From CAHJXF01 sp038254545 (GTDB lineage Bacteria; Pseudomonadota; Gammaproteobacteria; Burkholderiales; Burkholderiaceae_D), in NCBI GenBank assembly GCA_038254545.1, contig JBBSGB010000021.1, positions 1-59,163 on the forward strand: a DNA stretch of 59,163 nt, in the 5' to 3' direction. The position numbers were made by a program, and so were the translations under genes. This document shows positions 27,683-36,572 of the stretch, one piece after another (positions within the stretch are counted from its first letter, which is position 1; every line of letters starts with the position of its first letter). The notes below the pieces were generated by a model. It was not told the origin of the DNA and searched no databases. It was given only the letters and a program-made list of their open reading frames with translations.

Positions 27683-28804
27683 TCAGGTGTTGCGAACGAC
27701 GATAGTCGGAAATTTGCTCGACATGTCCTTCGCCTTCTCGGCGACCGCGATCGCGATCTTTCGCGCGATCGTCTTGTAGGTCCGCGCGAGGACGCCGTCC
27801 GGATCGGCGACCACGGTCGGTGTTCCCGAATCGGCCTGCTCGCGAATGCGAATGTCGAGCGGCAATGCGCCCAGAAACGTCACGCCGAAGTCCTCGCACA
27901 TCTTCTGTCCGCCGCCCGAGCCGAAGATGTGCTCGACGTGCCCGCAGTTCGAGCACACGTGCAGGCTCATGTTCTCGATCACGCCGAGGATCGGAATGCC
28001 GACCTTCTCGAACATCTTGAGGCCTTTCTTCGCGTCGAGCAGCGCGATGTCCTGCGGCGTCGTGACGATCACCGCCCCGGTGACCGGCACCTTCTGCGAG
28101 AGCGTCAACTGGATGTCGCCGGTGCCGGGCGGCATGTCTACGACCAGGTAGTCGAGGTCACGCCAGTTGGTCTGCTCGAGCAACTGCGTGAGCGCCTGCG
28201 TCACGATCGGGCCGCGCCACACCATCGGCTCGTCGGGATCGATCATGAAGCCGATCGAACTCGCCTGGATCCCGTGACGTTCCATCGGCTCCATGGTCTT
28301 GCCGTCCTTCGTCTCGGGCCGCCCGGAGATGCCGAGCATGGTGGGCTGCGAAGGTCCGTAGATGTCGGCGTCGAGGATGCCGACGGTCGCGCCCTCGGCT
28401 GCGAGCGCGAGCGCGAGATTGACCGCCGTCGTGCTCTTGCCCACGCCGCCCTTGCCCGACGCGATCGCGATGATGTTCTTCACATTGGGCATCGGTTTCG
28501 CGCCGCGCTGCACGGCGTGCGCGACGATCTTCGACGCCACGTTGACGCTGACGTTGGCAACGCCCGGCACGGCACGCAATGCCGTGACCACCTGATTGCG
28601 GATCACGTCGATCTGGCTCTGCCCGGGATAACCGAGCTCGACGTCGAGCGAGATATTGACGCTGCCGCGGACCCTGAGGTCTGCGCCGCCATCGACAGGA
28701 TCGATGCGCAGATTGCGGATCGATTTCGTCGAAGCGAGATCCTTGCCGGTATTGGAATCGATCACGCCGGACAAGGCCGCATGGATTTCTTGATCGATGG
28801 ACAT
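27683..28804 (-). CDS. mrp: Mrp/ApbC (NBP35-type) Fe-S cluster carrier ATPase
   Basis: A 373-residue P-loop protein that carries and transfers [4Fe-4S] clusters. The N-terminal MIP18-like domain (1-90) is followed by the deviant Walker A IASGKGGVGKSTTAVNLALA (about 114-133), LDADIYGPSQPTMLG, VDMPPGTGDIQLTLSQ and the cluster-binding pair VCSNCGH near residue 295. Length and order match proteobacterial Mrp. It could serve cluster delivery to the formate dehydrogenase, but mrp is a general housekeeping gene. Confidence 0.95.
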   Translation of the reverse strand: MSIDQEIHAALSGVIDSNTGKDLASTKSIRNLRIDPVDGGADLRVRGSVNISLDVELGYPGQSQIDVIRNQVVTALRAVPGVANVSVNVASKIVAHAVQRGAKPMPNVKNIIAIASGKGGVGKSTTAVNLALALAAEGATVGILDADIYGPSQPTMLGISGRPETKDGKTMEPMERHGIQASSIGFMIDPDEPMVWRGPIVTQALTQLLEQTNWRDLDYLVVDMPPGTGDIQLTLSQKVPVTGAVIVTTPQDIALLDAKKGLKMFEKVGIPILGVIENMSLHVCSNCGHVEHIFGSGGGQKMCEDFGVTFLGALPLDIRIREQADSGTPTVVADPDGVLARTYKTIARKIAIAVAEKAKDMSSKFPTIVVRNT

Positions 28805-28972
28805 GGAGTGGGTCAGGATGAAATCGAATCGTCGAGTCTAGCCGAATGCGGAGAACGGACCAGCCGTGACACCGCCCACCCGTCCGCTGACGAGATACGG
28901 CGGCCAAGCTCGCAAGTATTGTCCGAAGCACGAATGGGAGATGTGACATTTTGCCCACATAACGCAGAATAA

Positions 28973-29007
28973 TTGTAAACGTGCTTGTAAACATCATTGT
29001 TGACAAC
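28973..29007. promoter_or_regulatory. three TTGTNNAC repeats at 12-bp spacing upstream of the MFS gene
   Basis: TTGTAAAC starts at 28973 and 28985, and TTGTTGAC at 28997: three copies exactly 12 bp apart. The last overlaps the palindrome GTTGACAAC (28999-29007), which resembles GntR-type half-sites. They lie about 150 bases upstream of the MFS start in the 348-bp gap after mrp; nothing else in that gap looks like a gene. The GntR regulator encoded at 34.8 kb is a plausible ligand-responsive binder (inference). Confidence 0.45.
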
Positions 29008-29152
29008 TATAGTTCGGACACTGGCCTTGCCTTCCTTTTTCGGCCAGACCGATCTCCGTTCAGGGCTAATCGCAGGAGAGTCGGATCACATCGTCCCCCA
29101 GGGGCACGCCGATTTTTATCGGTCTTGAATGAATCGTGAGGAGAACAGGTCG

Positions 29153-30463
29153 ATGGAAGCTTCACTGAGTGCGAGAACGGCCGAAGCCGCCGGCACAGCG
29201 CCGACCAGCGTCCGCTGGAAAATATTCTTGATGATGTTGTTCCTGATCTCGATCAACTACATCGATCGAGCCTCGCTTTCGGTGGCCATGCCGCTGATCG
29301 CGAAGGAATTCGACATCGGGCCGGCAGCACAGGGCCTGCTGCTGAGTTCGTTCTTCTGGACCTACGCCTTCATGCAGATTCCCGGCGGCATGCTGGCCGA
29401 CCGCTTCGGTCCGCGCGTCGTCATCGCAAGCGCAACGCTGGGGTGGGGGTTCTTCCAGGCGATCGCCGCGGTCTGTACCGGCTGGGTCAGCCTGCTGGTG
29501 ACGCGTCTGGGTCTGGGCATTGCCGAAGCGCCAATCTACCCGGCGGGCGGCAAGCTCAATGGCATCTGGATGACGCAGAACGAGCGCGGCCGCGGCGCCA
29601 CTCTGCTCGACGGCGGCGCGCCGCTGGGCGCTGCGCTGGGCGCGATCATTATCTCGGCCCTGATTGCAACGCTTGGCTCATGGCGTCTGTCGTTCGTCGT
29701 GGCCGGCGTCGGGACGGTGCTCGCGGGCCTGTTCGCGTGGCGCTACATCCGCAATCATCCGCGCGAGCATCCTGGCGTCAACGAGGCCGAAGCGCGTTAC
29801 ATCGAAGCGGCCCACGCCCAAGACGCCGCGACCGCCCCTTCCGTGATCAGCGGACGCCCGCTCGACTTCTTCCGCTACCGCTCGGTGTGGGGAATGTTCT
29901 TCGGCTGGATGTGCTTCAACGCCTTGTTCTATGGCCTGCTGACCTGGATGCCCAACTACCTTTCGAAGGTCCATGGGTTCGACATCAAGCAGATGGGCGG
30001 GGCCGTGTTCATCATGTTCTTCTCGGGCTTCGTGGGTGAAATGGTTGGCGGCTGGATCGCCGACAAATGGAAGGCCGCCGGCGCGTCCCAGAGCAAGGTC
30101 CTTCGCACGCTGTTCGGCTTCGCTTCGATCATCGCCACCATCGCGATCTACAGCGTGGCGCAGGTCAATGATCCGGTGACGGTCGTGGTGTTGCTGTCGG
30201 TCACGCTGTTCTTCCTGCGCTGGTGCGGCCTGTTCTGGTGCATTCCGTCGATCCTCGGCACGCGTGACCAGGTCGGCTTCCTCGGCGGGACCATGAACCT
30301 GGGCGGCAACGTTGCGGGTATCGGCGTGCCGATCGTGGTCGGCTTGATCGTGCAGGCCACCGGCTCCTACTTCCTCGCGCTGATGCTGTTCGCAGCCGCC
30401 GGTGCGGGCCTGTTCGTCTGCTCGACGCTGTTGATCGACTACAGCAAGAAGCTGCCCGTGTGA
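29153..30463 (+). CDS. MFS transporter, anion:cation symporter (ACS) family
   Basis: A 436-residue carrier with 12 helices. Signature parts are FLISINYIDRASLSVAMPLI in helix 1, LSSFFWTYAFMQIPGGMLAD in helix 2 and RFGPRVVIA after it, typical of ACS carriers for organic anions such as glucarate, galactonate or phthalate. I start at the ATG at 29153, preceded by AGGAGA; an ATG eight codons earlier lacks a site. It is the first gene of the plus-strand catabolic cluster and probably imports its substrate. Confidence 0.9.
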   Translation: MEASLSARTAEAAGTAPTSVRWKIFLMMLFLISINYIDRASLSVAMPLIAKEFDIGPAAQGLLLSSFFWTYAFMQIPGGMLADRFGPRVVIASATLGWGFFQAIAAVCTGWVSLLVTRLGLGIAEAPIYPAGGKLNGIWMTQNERGRGATLLDGGAPLGAALGAIIISALIATLGSWRLSFVVAGVGTVLAGLFAWRYIRNHPREHPGVNEAEARYIEAAHAQDAATAPSVISGRPLDFFRYRSVWGMFFGWMCFNALFYGLLTWMPNYLSKVHGFDIKQMGGAVFIMFFSGFVGEMVGGWIADKWKAAGASQSKVLRTLFGFASIIATIAIYSVAQVNDPVTVVVLLSVTLFFLRWCGLFWCIPSILGTRDQVGFLGGTMNLGGNVAGIGVPIVVGLIVQATGSYFLALMLFAAAGAGLFVCSTLLIDYSKKLPV

Positions 30464-30536
30464 CGAGCGGCCGGCGCGCGGGCCCAAGGCTCGCGCGCTG
30501 CACGACGACCCTGTCGAACTCCGGAATCCACATCCC

Positions 30537-31766
30537 ATGAAAACCCACACTACCGTCGCGCATGGCGCCGCCGCCCTCGCTCTTGCCGCTCTGCTTGCCG
30601 CCCCGATCGCCGTGACCGCCGCCGATCAGAGCCAGCGCCGCACCGATTTCCCCGTCGCTGCCGGCGACACCGATCTGCCCCCCGCCTGGCCGGAGAGCGT
30701 CGGTGTCGACTCCGCTCCGCTGGTTCGGTTGTCCGAGTACATCCGCAAGGAGAATCTGGACGTTCGCAGCTTCCTCGTGGTCAAGGATGGCAAGTTGATC
30801 TTCGAGCGTTACAGCCAGGGCCTGACCCGCAACTACAACTACGAGCTGTACTCGATCACCAAGAACGTCACCGTGCTGGCCGCAGGCGTGCTCGTCGACG
30901 AGGGTCGCGCGCGCCTCGACGAGAAGGTTGCCCCGGTGCTGACCCGCGCGCGCCCCGACCTTGCGAACGCGTTCGCCGACAAGCAGGAGATCGAACTGCG
31001 CCACGTCCTGTCGATGTCCACGGGACTGGTCTACAACTTCAAGCCAACCGACGACCCGATTTATTACGGCGCTCCCGACCGCCTGAAGCTTGCAGCCGAA
31101 ACCACACCGAAGCGCCCGCCAGGTGCCGAGTTCGACTACACGGACGTCAACCCGATCCTCGCCAGCGCGACGCTCGGTGCCGACGCGGGCATGCCGTTGC
31201 AGGCCTTCGCCGAACAGACGATCTTCAAGCCCCTGGGCATGAAGCATTACGCGTGGGAGCGCGCGGACGACAAGGGGCTCGTCTCGTCGGGATGGGGCTT
31301 GCGCCTGCGGGCGGTGGACATGGCCAAGGTCGGCATGCTGGTGTTGAGCGGTGGTCGCTGGAACGACCACCAGATCGTGTCGCAGGCCTGGGCACGCACG
31401 ATGACCGCGCCGGCATCGGCGCCCTTCTACGGCCTGTACTGGTGGATCAACGACATCGTCGCCACCGAGCCCGAGGTCCACGCGATGGGTTTCAAGGGCC
31501 AGTTCATCGTCGCGCTGCCGGAGCGCAACGCGGTGGTGGTGATGACGAGCATGCTGCCCATCGAGGGCGGGCTGCGCGAATCGAAGAACGTGCTCGCCAT
31601 CCGCCACATGGTCAACGATTTCGTCCTCCCTGCGCTCGACAACAAGGCCCATGCGACGCTGACGGACGCTCGTCGGCAGGCCTTGCTGCACGAGCTCGAA
31701 CTGGCCTCGCGCAGTCAGGGTAAACCGGGTGCGCCGATCGACCCGACCGACGCTCCGAAACTCTGA
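30537..31766 (+). CDS. exported serine hydrolase, class C beta-lactamase/esterase family
   Basis: A 409-residue protein with a signal peptide (AALALAALLAAPIAVTAAD). The nucleophile motif is S106-I-T-K109 (LYSITKNV). The second motif reads Y201-T-D, where beta-lactamases have Y-x-N. The third is MGFKGQFIVALP in place of K-T-G. This pattern is commoner in esterases, amidases and D-peptidases than in true beta-lactamases. Placed between the carrier and the amide-hydrolysing genes, it may pre-process the substrate in the periplasm (inference). Confidence 0.87.
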   Translation: MKTHTTVAHGAAALALAALLAAPIAVTAADQSQRRTDFPVAAGDTDLPPAWPESVGVDSAPLVRLSEYIRKENLDVRSFLVVKDGKLIFERYSQGLTRNYNYELYSITKNVTVLAAGVLVDEGRARLDEKVAPVLTRARPDLANAFADKQEIELRHVLSMSTGLVYNFKPTDDPIYYGAPDRLKLAAETTPKRPPGAEFDYTDVNPILASATLGADAGMPLQAFAEQTIFKPLGMKHYAWERADDKGLVSSGWGLRLRAVDMAKVGMLVLSGGRWNDHQIVSQAWARTMTAPASAPFYGLYWWINDIVATEPEVHAMGFKGQFIVALPERNAVVVMTSMLPIEGGLRESKNVLAIRHMVNDFVLPALDNKAHATLTDARRQALLHELELASRSQGKPGAPIDPTDAPKL

Positions 31767-31811
31767 GAGCGATAGACGACGAATGCCCTGCGGCCCCGAA
31801 GCCCCTTGACC

Positions 31812-32552
31812 ATGACTCAACGCAAATTCATCGGCGTGCTCACGCCGTCATCCAATACCGCGCTCGAGCCGCTCACCAGCGCGATGGTCAGCGTCGTGCC
31901 GGGCGTGTCGGCCCACTTCGCGCGCTTCACCGTCACCGAGATTTCGCTCGACGAGGGCTCGCTGCGCCAGTTCGACGACAGCAAGATCCTCGATGCGGCG
32001 CGGCTACTGGCCGACGCGCGTGTCGATGTGATCTGCTGGAGCGGCACGTCGGCGAGCTGGCTCGGATTCGAGAAGGACCGGCAGTTGTGCGCACGCATCA
32101 CCGAGGCCACCGGCGTTCCCGCGACCACCTCGGTGCTCGCATTGAATGAAGTGCTTGGCGCGCGCGGCGCGCGCACGCTCGGGCTTGTCTCGCCATATGT
32201 AAACGACGTGCAGCAACGCATCGTCGCCAACTATCGCGACATCGGCATCGAGTGCCTGGCCGAACGGCACCTCGACCTGTCGGTGAACTTCGCGTTCTCC
32301 GAAGTCGAGCCCGACACGCTGCGCCGCCTGCTGCGCGAAGTCGCCGCAGAGCGGCCCGACGCGATCACCACGATGTGCACGAACCTGCGCGCGGCGCAAC
32401 TCGTCGATGAGATGGAGCGCGAGCTCGGCATCCCGATCTACGACTCGGTAGCTACCGTGGTGTGGAAGGCGCTCGAGACAATGGCCGTCGATCCGCGCGC
32501 CGTGAGCGGCTGGGGCCGCTTGTTCAATGAGCGCGCACAACCGCGCCAATGA
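31812..32552 (+). CDS. arylmalonate decarboxylase / maleate cis-trans isomerase family protein
   Basis: A 246-residue Asp/Glu-racemase superfamily enzyme. The first active-site loop reads CWSGTSASWLG, with Gly78 where racemases and maleate isomerase have Cys. The second loop TTMCTNLRAAQLVDEME keeps Cys189. One cysteine plus Gly in the first loop is the arrangement of arylmalonate decarboxylase, so decarboxylation of a malonate-type acid is as likely as isomerisation. The start is the ATG at 31812 (a TTG two codons earlier also exists). The hydantoinase gene follows, its frame overlapping the stop. Confidence 0.82.
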   Translation: MTQRKFIGVLTPSSNTALEPLTSAMVSVVPGVSAHFARFTVTEISLDEGSLRQFDDSKILDAARLLADARVDVICWSGTSASWLGFEKDRQLCARITEATGVPATTSVLALNEVLGARGARTLGLVSPYVNDVQQRIVANYRDIGIECLAERHLDLSVNFAFSEVEPDTLRRLLREVAAERPDAITTMCTNLRAAQLVDEMERELGIPIYDSVATVVWKALETMAVDPRAVSGWGRLFNERAQPRQ

Positions 32553-32566
32553 CGAAGAGGACGAGC

Positions 32567-33997
32567 ATGAGTGCGCCCGAGTTCGACCTGGTGGTGCGCA
32601 ACGCCAAAGTAGCCACGGCCAGCGATACGTTCCGATCCGACATCGGAGTTCGCGACGGCCGCATCGTGCAATTGGGCATCGGCCTGGCGTCGGGGCGCCG
32701 GGAGATCGATGCGGCCGGCCGCTACGTCACGCCCGGCGGCGTCGATGCGCATTGCCATCTCGACCAGCCGATGGAAGCGCCGGTGCGCATGGCCGACGAC
32801 TTCGACACCGGCACGCGCGCGGCTGCGTGCGGCGGCACCACCACCGTGATCGCGTTCGCCGCGCAGCAGAAAGGCCAATCGCTGCGCGCCGCGGTCGACG
32901 ATTACCACCGACGCGCCGATGGCCGCGCGCATGTCGATCACGCCTTCCATCTGATCGTCAGCGACCCGACCGAAGACGTGCTCACGAACGAGCTGCCGCA
33001 ACTGATCGCCGAGGGCTACACGTCGTTCAAGATCTACATGACCTACGACGACCTGAAGCTCGACGACGGCCAGATCCTCGACGTGCTCGAGGTCGCGCGC
33101 CGGCACGACGCGATGGCGATGATCCACGCCGAGAATGCCGACTGCATCGAATGGCTCACGCGCCGCCTCGAAGCCAGCGGCCGCACGGCGCCGCGCTTTC
33201 ACGCGCTCGCGCGGCCGATGCTGGTCGAGCGCGAGGCCACGCATCGCGCGATCGCGCTGTCGGAGCTGGTCGACGTGCCGATCATGATCGTGCACGTGTC
33301 CGGCCGCGAGGCGGTCGAGCAGATTCGCTGGGCGCGCGCGCATGGTCTCAACGTGTTCGCCGAGACCTGCCCGCAGTATCTGTTCCTCACGGCTGAAGAC
33401 CTCGGCATCGACGACAGTTATCACGGCGCGCGCTGCGTCTGCAGTCCGCCGCCGCGCAACCGCGAAAACCAGCAGGTGATCTGGAACGGCCTGGCCGACG
33501 GTCTCTTCACGATCTTCTCGTCGGACCACGCGCCGTTTCGCTACGATGCGCCGGAAGGCAAGAAGCCGGGAGGACGCGAGGTCGAGTTCCGCCACATTCC
33601 CAACGGCATTCCCGGCATCGAGACGCGGCTGCCGCTCTTGTTCTCGCACGGCGTGCTCGATGGGCGCATCACGATCAACCGCTTCGTCGAACTCACGTCG
33701 ACCAACCCGGCCAAGGCCTATGGCCTGCATCCGCAGAAGGGCACGATCGCGATCGGCGCCGATGCCGACCTCGTCGTGTGGGGCGACACGCCGCGCACGG
33801 TGCGCAACGCCGACCTGCACCATGCGGTCGACTACACGCCTTACGAAGGCATAGCTGTAAAGGCCTGGCCCGCAATGACGATCACAGGCGGCGACGTGGT
33901 GTGGGACGGACGGGACTTTCATCCGCGGGCGGGTCGCGGACAGTTCCTGCGTCGCGGCCGCCCTTCGCTGTTGCCATCGGCACCGAAGGCATCCTGA
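32567..33997 (+). CDS. D-hydantoinase / dihydropyrimidinase
   Basis: A 476-residue zinc amidohydrolase opening cyclic diamides. Metal ligands are visible: GGVDAHCHLDQP (His62, His64), SFKIYMTYDD (Lys155, the carboxylated bridge), AMIHAEN (His187), IMIVHVSG (about His243) and SSDHAPF (Asp near 320). The start at 32567 has GAGG seven bases upstream; an ATG six codons earlier overlaps the previous stop (ATGA) and is the alternative. An allantoinase or other cyclic ureide hydrolase is possible. Confidence 0.9.
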   Translation: MSAPEFDLVVRNAKVATASDTFRSDIGVRDGRIVQLGIGLASGRREIDAAGRYVTPGGVDAHCHLDQPMEAPVRMADDFDTGTRAAACGGTTTVIAFAAQQKGQSLRAAVDDYHRRADGRAHVDHAFHLIVSDPTEDVLTNELPQLIAEGYTSFKIYMTYDDLKLDDGQILDVLEVARRHDAMAMIHAENADCIEWLTRRLEASGRTAPRFHALARPMLVEREATHRAIALSELVDVPIMIVHVSGREAVEQIRWARAHGLNVFAETCPQYLFLTAEDLGIDDSYHGARCVCSPPPRNRENQQVIWNGLADGLFTIFSSDHAPFRYDAPEGKKPGGREVEFRHIPNGIPGIETRLPLLFSHGVLDGRITINRFVELTSTNPAKAYGLHPQKGTIAIGADADLVVWGDTPRTVRNADLHHAVDYTPYEGIAVKAWPAMTITGGDVVWDGRDFHPRAGRGQFLRRGRPSLLPSAPKAS

Positions 33998-34016
33998 TCC
34001 GTCGACCGGAGATCGC

Positions 34017-34772
34017 ATGAACCTGCTGCTGATCAACCCCAACACGTCGCAGAGCGTCAGCGACCTGATCGAAGCCGAGGCGCGCCGCGCCGCCGCGCCC
34101 GGCACGAACGTTCATGTGCTGACGGCGCCTTTCGGTGTGGCCTACATCGAGACCCGCTTCGAGTCGCTGGTCGGCGCCTACGCCGCGGCGACGCTCGCAG
34201 CCGAGCACTGCGACGAACACGATGCGATCGTCGTCGCCGCGTTCGGCGACCCGGGTATCGACGGCCTGCGCGAACTGCTCGACATTCCCGTGGTCGGGCT
34301 CACCGAGGCCGCGTTGATGAGCGCCTGCCTGCTAGGCAAGCGCTTCTCCATCGTTGCGATATCCCGACGCATCACCGCGTGGTATCGCGAGTGCGTGCAG
34401 GCCAATGGACTGATCGATCGCCTGGCTGGCATCCGCTGCCTCGACCGTCCGCTGCAGGACATCGGCCGCGTGCAGGACGACCATGCCGAACGGCTCAAGG
34501 CGCTGTGTATGTCGGCCGTGGACGACGACGGCGCTGACGTGATCATCCTCGCGGGCGCACCGCTAGCCGGCCTCGCGCGCTCGATCAAGGATCAACTGCC
34601 GGTGCCGGTGGTCGACGGCGTGTCGAGCGCGGTGTGCCACGCACAGACGCTGATCTCGCTCGCGCCCACGCCGGCTCGCAGGGGAAGCTTTGCGCCGCCG
34701 CCGATCAAGCCGAATCAAGGCTTGCCCGAAGGCATTGCCCGACTGCTGGCGCGCAAGCGGGATGCCGCATGA
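34017..34772 (+). CDS. Asp/Glu/hydantoin racemase family protein lacking both catalytic cysteines
   Basis: A 251-residue protein that looks like hydantoin racemase: MNLLLINPNTSQSVSDLI at the start, VVAAFGDPGIDGLREL and VVGLTEAALMSACLLGKRFS in the middle. The first catalytic Cys (A-C-F-x-D-P-G in hydantoin racemase) is Ala75, and the second (L-G-C-A-G-M) is replaced in ILAGAPLAGLA (Gly180). A two-base racemase mechanism is therefore unlikely unless other residues substitute. It lies 19 bases after the hydantoinase stop, and the GntR gene follows. Confidence 0.85.
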   Translation: MNLLLINPNTSQSVSDLIEAEARRAAAPGTNVHVLTAPFGVAYIETRFESLVGAYAAATLAAEHCDEHDAIVVAAFGDPGIDGLRELLDIPVVGLTEAALMSACLLGKRFSIVAISRRITAWYRECVQANGLIDRLAGIRCLDRPLQDIGRVQDDHAERLKALCMSAVDDDGADVIILAGAPLAGLARSIKDQLPVPVVDGVSSAVCHAQTLISLAPTPARRGSFAPPPIKPNQGLPEGIARLLARKRDAA

Positions 34773-34842
34773 TGATGATCGAAGAGACGATCGCAGTGCG
34801 AGCAAAGCGACTGACGTTGCCCGGTTGATAGAATCGCGCACG

Positions 34843-35550
34843 ATGCCCAGCAAAGCTGCAACCACCAACCACGCCTCATCCGGCGGCCGCGAACACACGG
34901 TCGATGAGATCGCCGAGAAGATTTCGGCCGCGATCCTCGAACATCGCCTCGTGCCCGGCACCAAGCTGGGCGAGGACCGTCTGGCCACGATCTTCGGCGC
35001 GAGCCGCGCCAAGGTGCGCGAGGCTCTGGCGCGACTCGCGCACGAGCAGGTCGTCGAGCTGATCCCGCAGCGCGGCGCCTTCGTCGCCAAGCCCACCATC
35101 GAAGAGGCGCAGGATGTCTTCGAAGCGCGTCGCCTGATCGAGCCCGGCGTGCTTCGCCGCCTGATCGCCACGATGGACGACGTCAAGCAGCAACGTCTGC
35201 GCCGCCACCTCGAACAGGAGGGCGACGCGCGCAAACGCAGCGACAAGCGCGCGATCGTGCGCTTGTCGGGCGAGTTCCACGTATTGCTTGCGGAGCTCGC
35301 GGGCAATTCGGCGCTCGCGCGAACCATGCGCGAGCTCTCGACGCTGACCTGCCTGATCATTTCGCTCTACGACGCGCCGACCGCGACCAGTTGCCGGGCC
35401 GACGAGCACGAGCAGATCGTCAAGGCCGTCAAGCACGGCGACAGCGACAAGGCCGAAGCCTTGATGCTCGATCATCTCCATCACATCCAGCAAAGCCTCA
35501 AGCTCGACGCCGAGGCGGGCGAGGCGGACCTCGAAAGCATCTTCGGCTGA
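34843..35550 (+). CDS. GntR-family regulator, FadR/FCD subgroup
   Basis: A 235-residue repressor-type regulator: winged helix at about 17-80 (VDEIAEKISAAILEHRLVPG, LATIFGASRAKVREALARLA), then an FCD ligand domain with VFEARRLIEPGVLRRL and the metal-site histidines in SGEFHVLLAELAGNSAL and DEHEQIVKAVKHGD. FCD regulators usually sense a pathway acid bound to a metal. It sits in the middle of the catabolic cluster and probably controls it; candidate sites lie at 28973-29007. The start is the ATG at 34843. Confidence 0.92.
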   Translation: MPSKAATTNHASSGGREHTVDEIAEKISAAILEHRLVPGTKLGEDRLATIFGASRAKVREALARLAHEQVVELIPQRGAFVAKPTIEEAQDVFEARRLIEPGVLRRLIATMDDVKQQRLRRHLEQEGDARKRSDKRAIVRLSGEFHVLLAELAGNSALARTMRELSTLTCLIISLYDAPTATSCRADEHEQIVKAVKHGDSDKAEALMLDHLHHIQQSLKLDAEAGEADLESIFG

Positions 35551-35628
35551 ATTCGAGACGCCATCGATCGCGATGGCGCCGTCGCGTACGATGCCGCGAG
35601 TCAATCAACGCGGATCATCGGTGGAACC

Positions 35629-36516
35629 ATGGAGCTGCGTCATCTGCGCTACTTCGTCGCGGTCGCCGAGGAGTGCAGCTTCACGCGCGCGGCCGAGCGA
35701 CTGCACATCTCTCAGCCGCCGCTCAGTCAACAGATCGCGGCCCTGGAGGACGAGCTCGGCACGGCGCTGCTGACCAGAACCAGCAGGCGCGTCGAACTAA
35801 CCGCCGCGGGTGCGGCTTTCCTCGAGCACGCCCATGCGATTCTCGAGCGCGCAGACCAAGCGCGCAGTCACGCGCGCGCTATCGGCTCCGGCGGCGCCGG
35901 GCGACTGGAGATCGGGCTCTCCGGATCGCTGCTTCTCGGGCCAATGCCGCGGATCATCGCGGCGTATCGCCGCAGCCATCCCGGCGTCGAAGTGATCCTT
36001 CACGAAATGACGCCTGCCGCCCAACTGTCGGGGCTGCGCGATCGCAAGATCGACCTGAGCTTCACGCGCACGGCCGCGAGCGACGAACTGCTCGCAAGCG
36101 AGCTCGCGTGGACCGATCCGGTGGTCGTCGCCATGCCGCGCGGCCATCGCTTGCACAAGCGTCGCAGGCTCGAGCTGGCGGATCTGAAGGACGAGCGGTT
36201 CGTGATGCTCAGGCTCGATTCATCGGGCTTCGCGAAGTACCTTCACGCGTGTTGCCTCGAGGCGGGTTTCGTTCCGCATGTTTCGCAGCAGGTGGTCGAA
36301 TCGCAGGCTATCCCCAGCCTGGTCGCGGCGGGCCTGGGCGTGGCGCTGGTGCCCGCTTCGCTAGAGCGCGTGCATCGCCGGGGAGTCGCGTATCGAAACC
36401 TCGCACACAACGCGCCGCGCGCGGATGTGTATGCGGTTCAGCGCAAGGACAACGCCTCTCCGACGGTACAGGGTTTCCTCGCCCAGGCTCGGGAGATTCT
36501 GGCGCGCGAAACATGA
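35629..36516 (+). CDS. LysR-family transcriptional regulator (BenM/CbnR-like)
   Basis: A 295-residue regulator starting MELRHLRYFVAVAEECSFTR and LHISQPPLSQQIAALEDELG, the N-terminal LysR helix-turn-helix close to the CatM/BenM/CbnR branch. The effector domain spans about 90-295. It is transcribed towards dctA rather than divergently. The 303-bp gap between its stop and dctA contains a 10-bp inverted repeat that may be its or GntR's operator. Confidence 0.93.
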   Translation: MELRHLRYFVAVAEECSFTRAAERLHISQPPLSQQIAALEDELGTALLTRTSRRVELTAAGAAFLEHAHAILERADQARSHARAIGSGGAGRLEIGLSGSLLLGPMPRIIAAYRRSHPGVEVILHEMTPAAQLSGLRDRKIDLSFTRTAASDELLASELAWTDPVVVAMPRGHRLHKRRRLELADLKDERFVMLRLDSSGFAKYLHACCLEAGFVPHVSQQVVESQAIPSLVAAGLGVALVPASLERVHRRGVAYRNLAHNAPRADVYAVQRKDNASPTVQGFLAQAREILARET

Positions 36517-36572
36517 CCGCGGCGTAGTCAGTGTCGTTCGCCCCATGAGCGGTCCGCAGCGCGCGAGCCCTC

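Noticed and set aside
30537..31766. Beta-lactamase resistance gene
   Set aside because: The Y-x-N and K-T-G motifs are not kept and the gene sits in a catabolic cluster, so an esterase or amidase role is more likely.
30201..31820. 539-codon open frame on the minus strand
   Set aside because: It is antisense to the serine hydrolase and MFS genes, rich in Arg/His/Gln as expected from a GC-rich mirror frame, and has no domain.
32438..34105. 555-codon open frame on the minus strand
   Set aside because: Mirror of the hydantoinase, whose motifs and metal ligands are clear on the plus strand.
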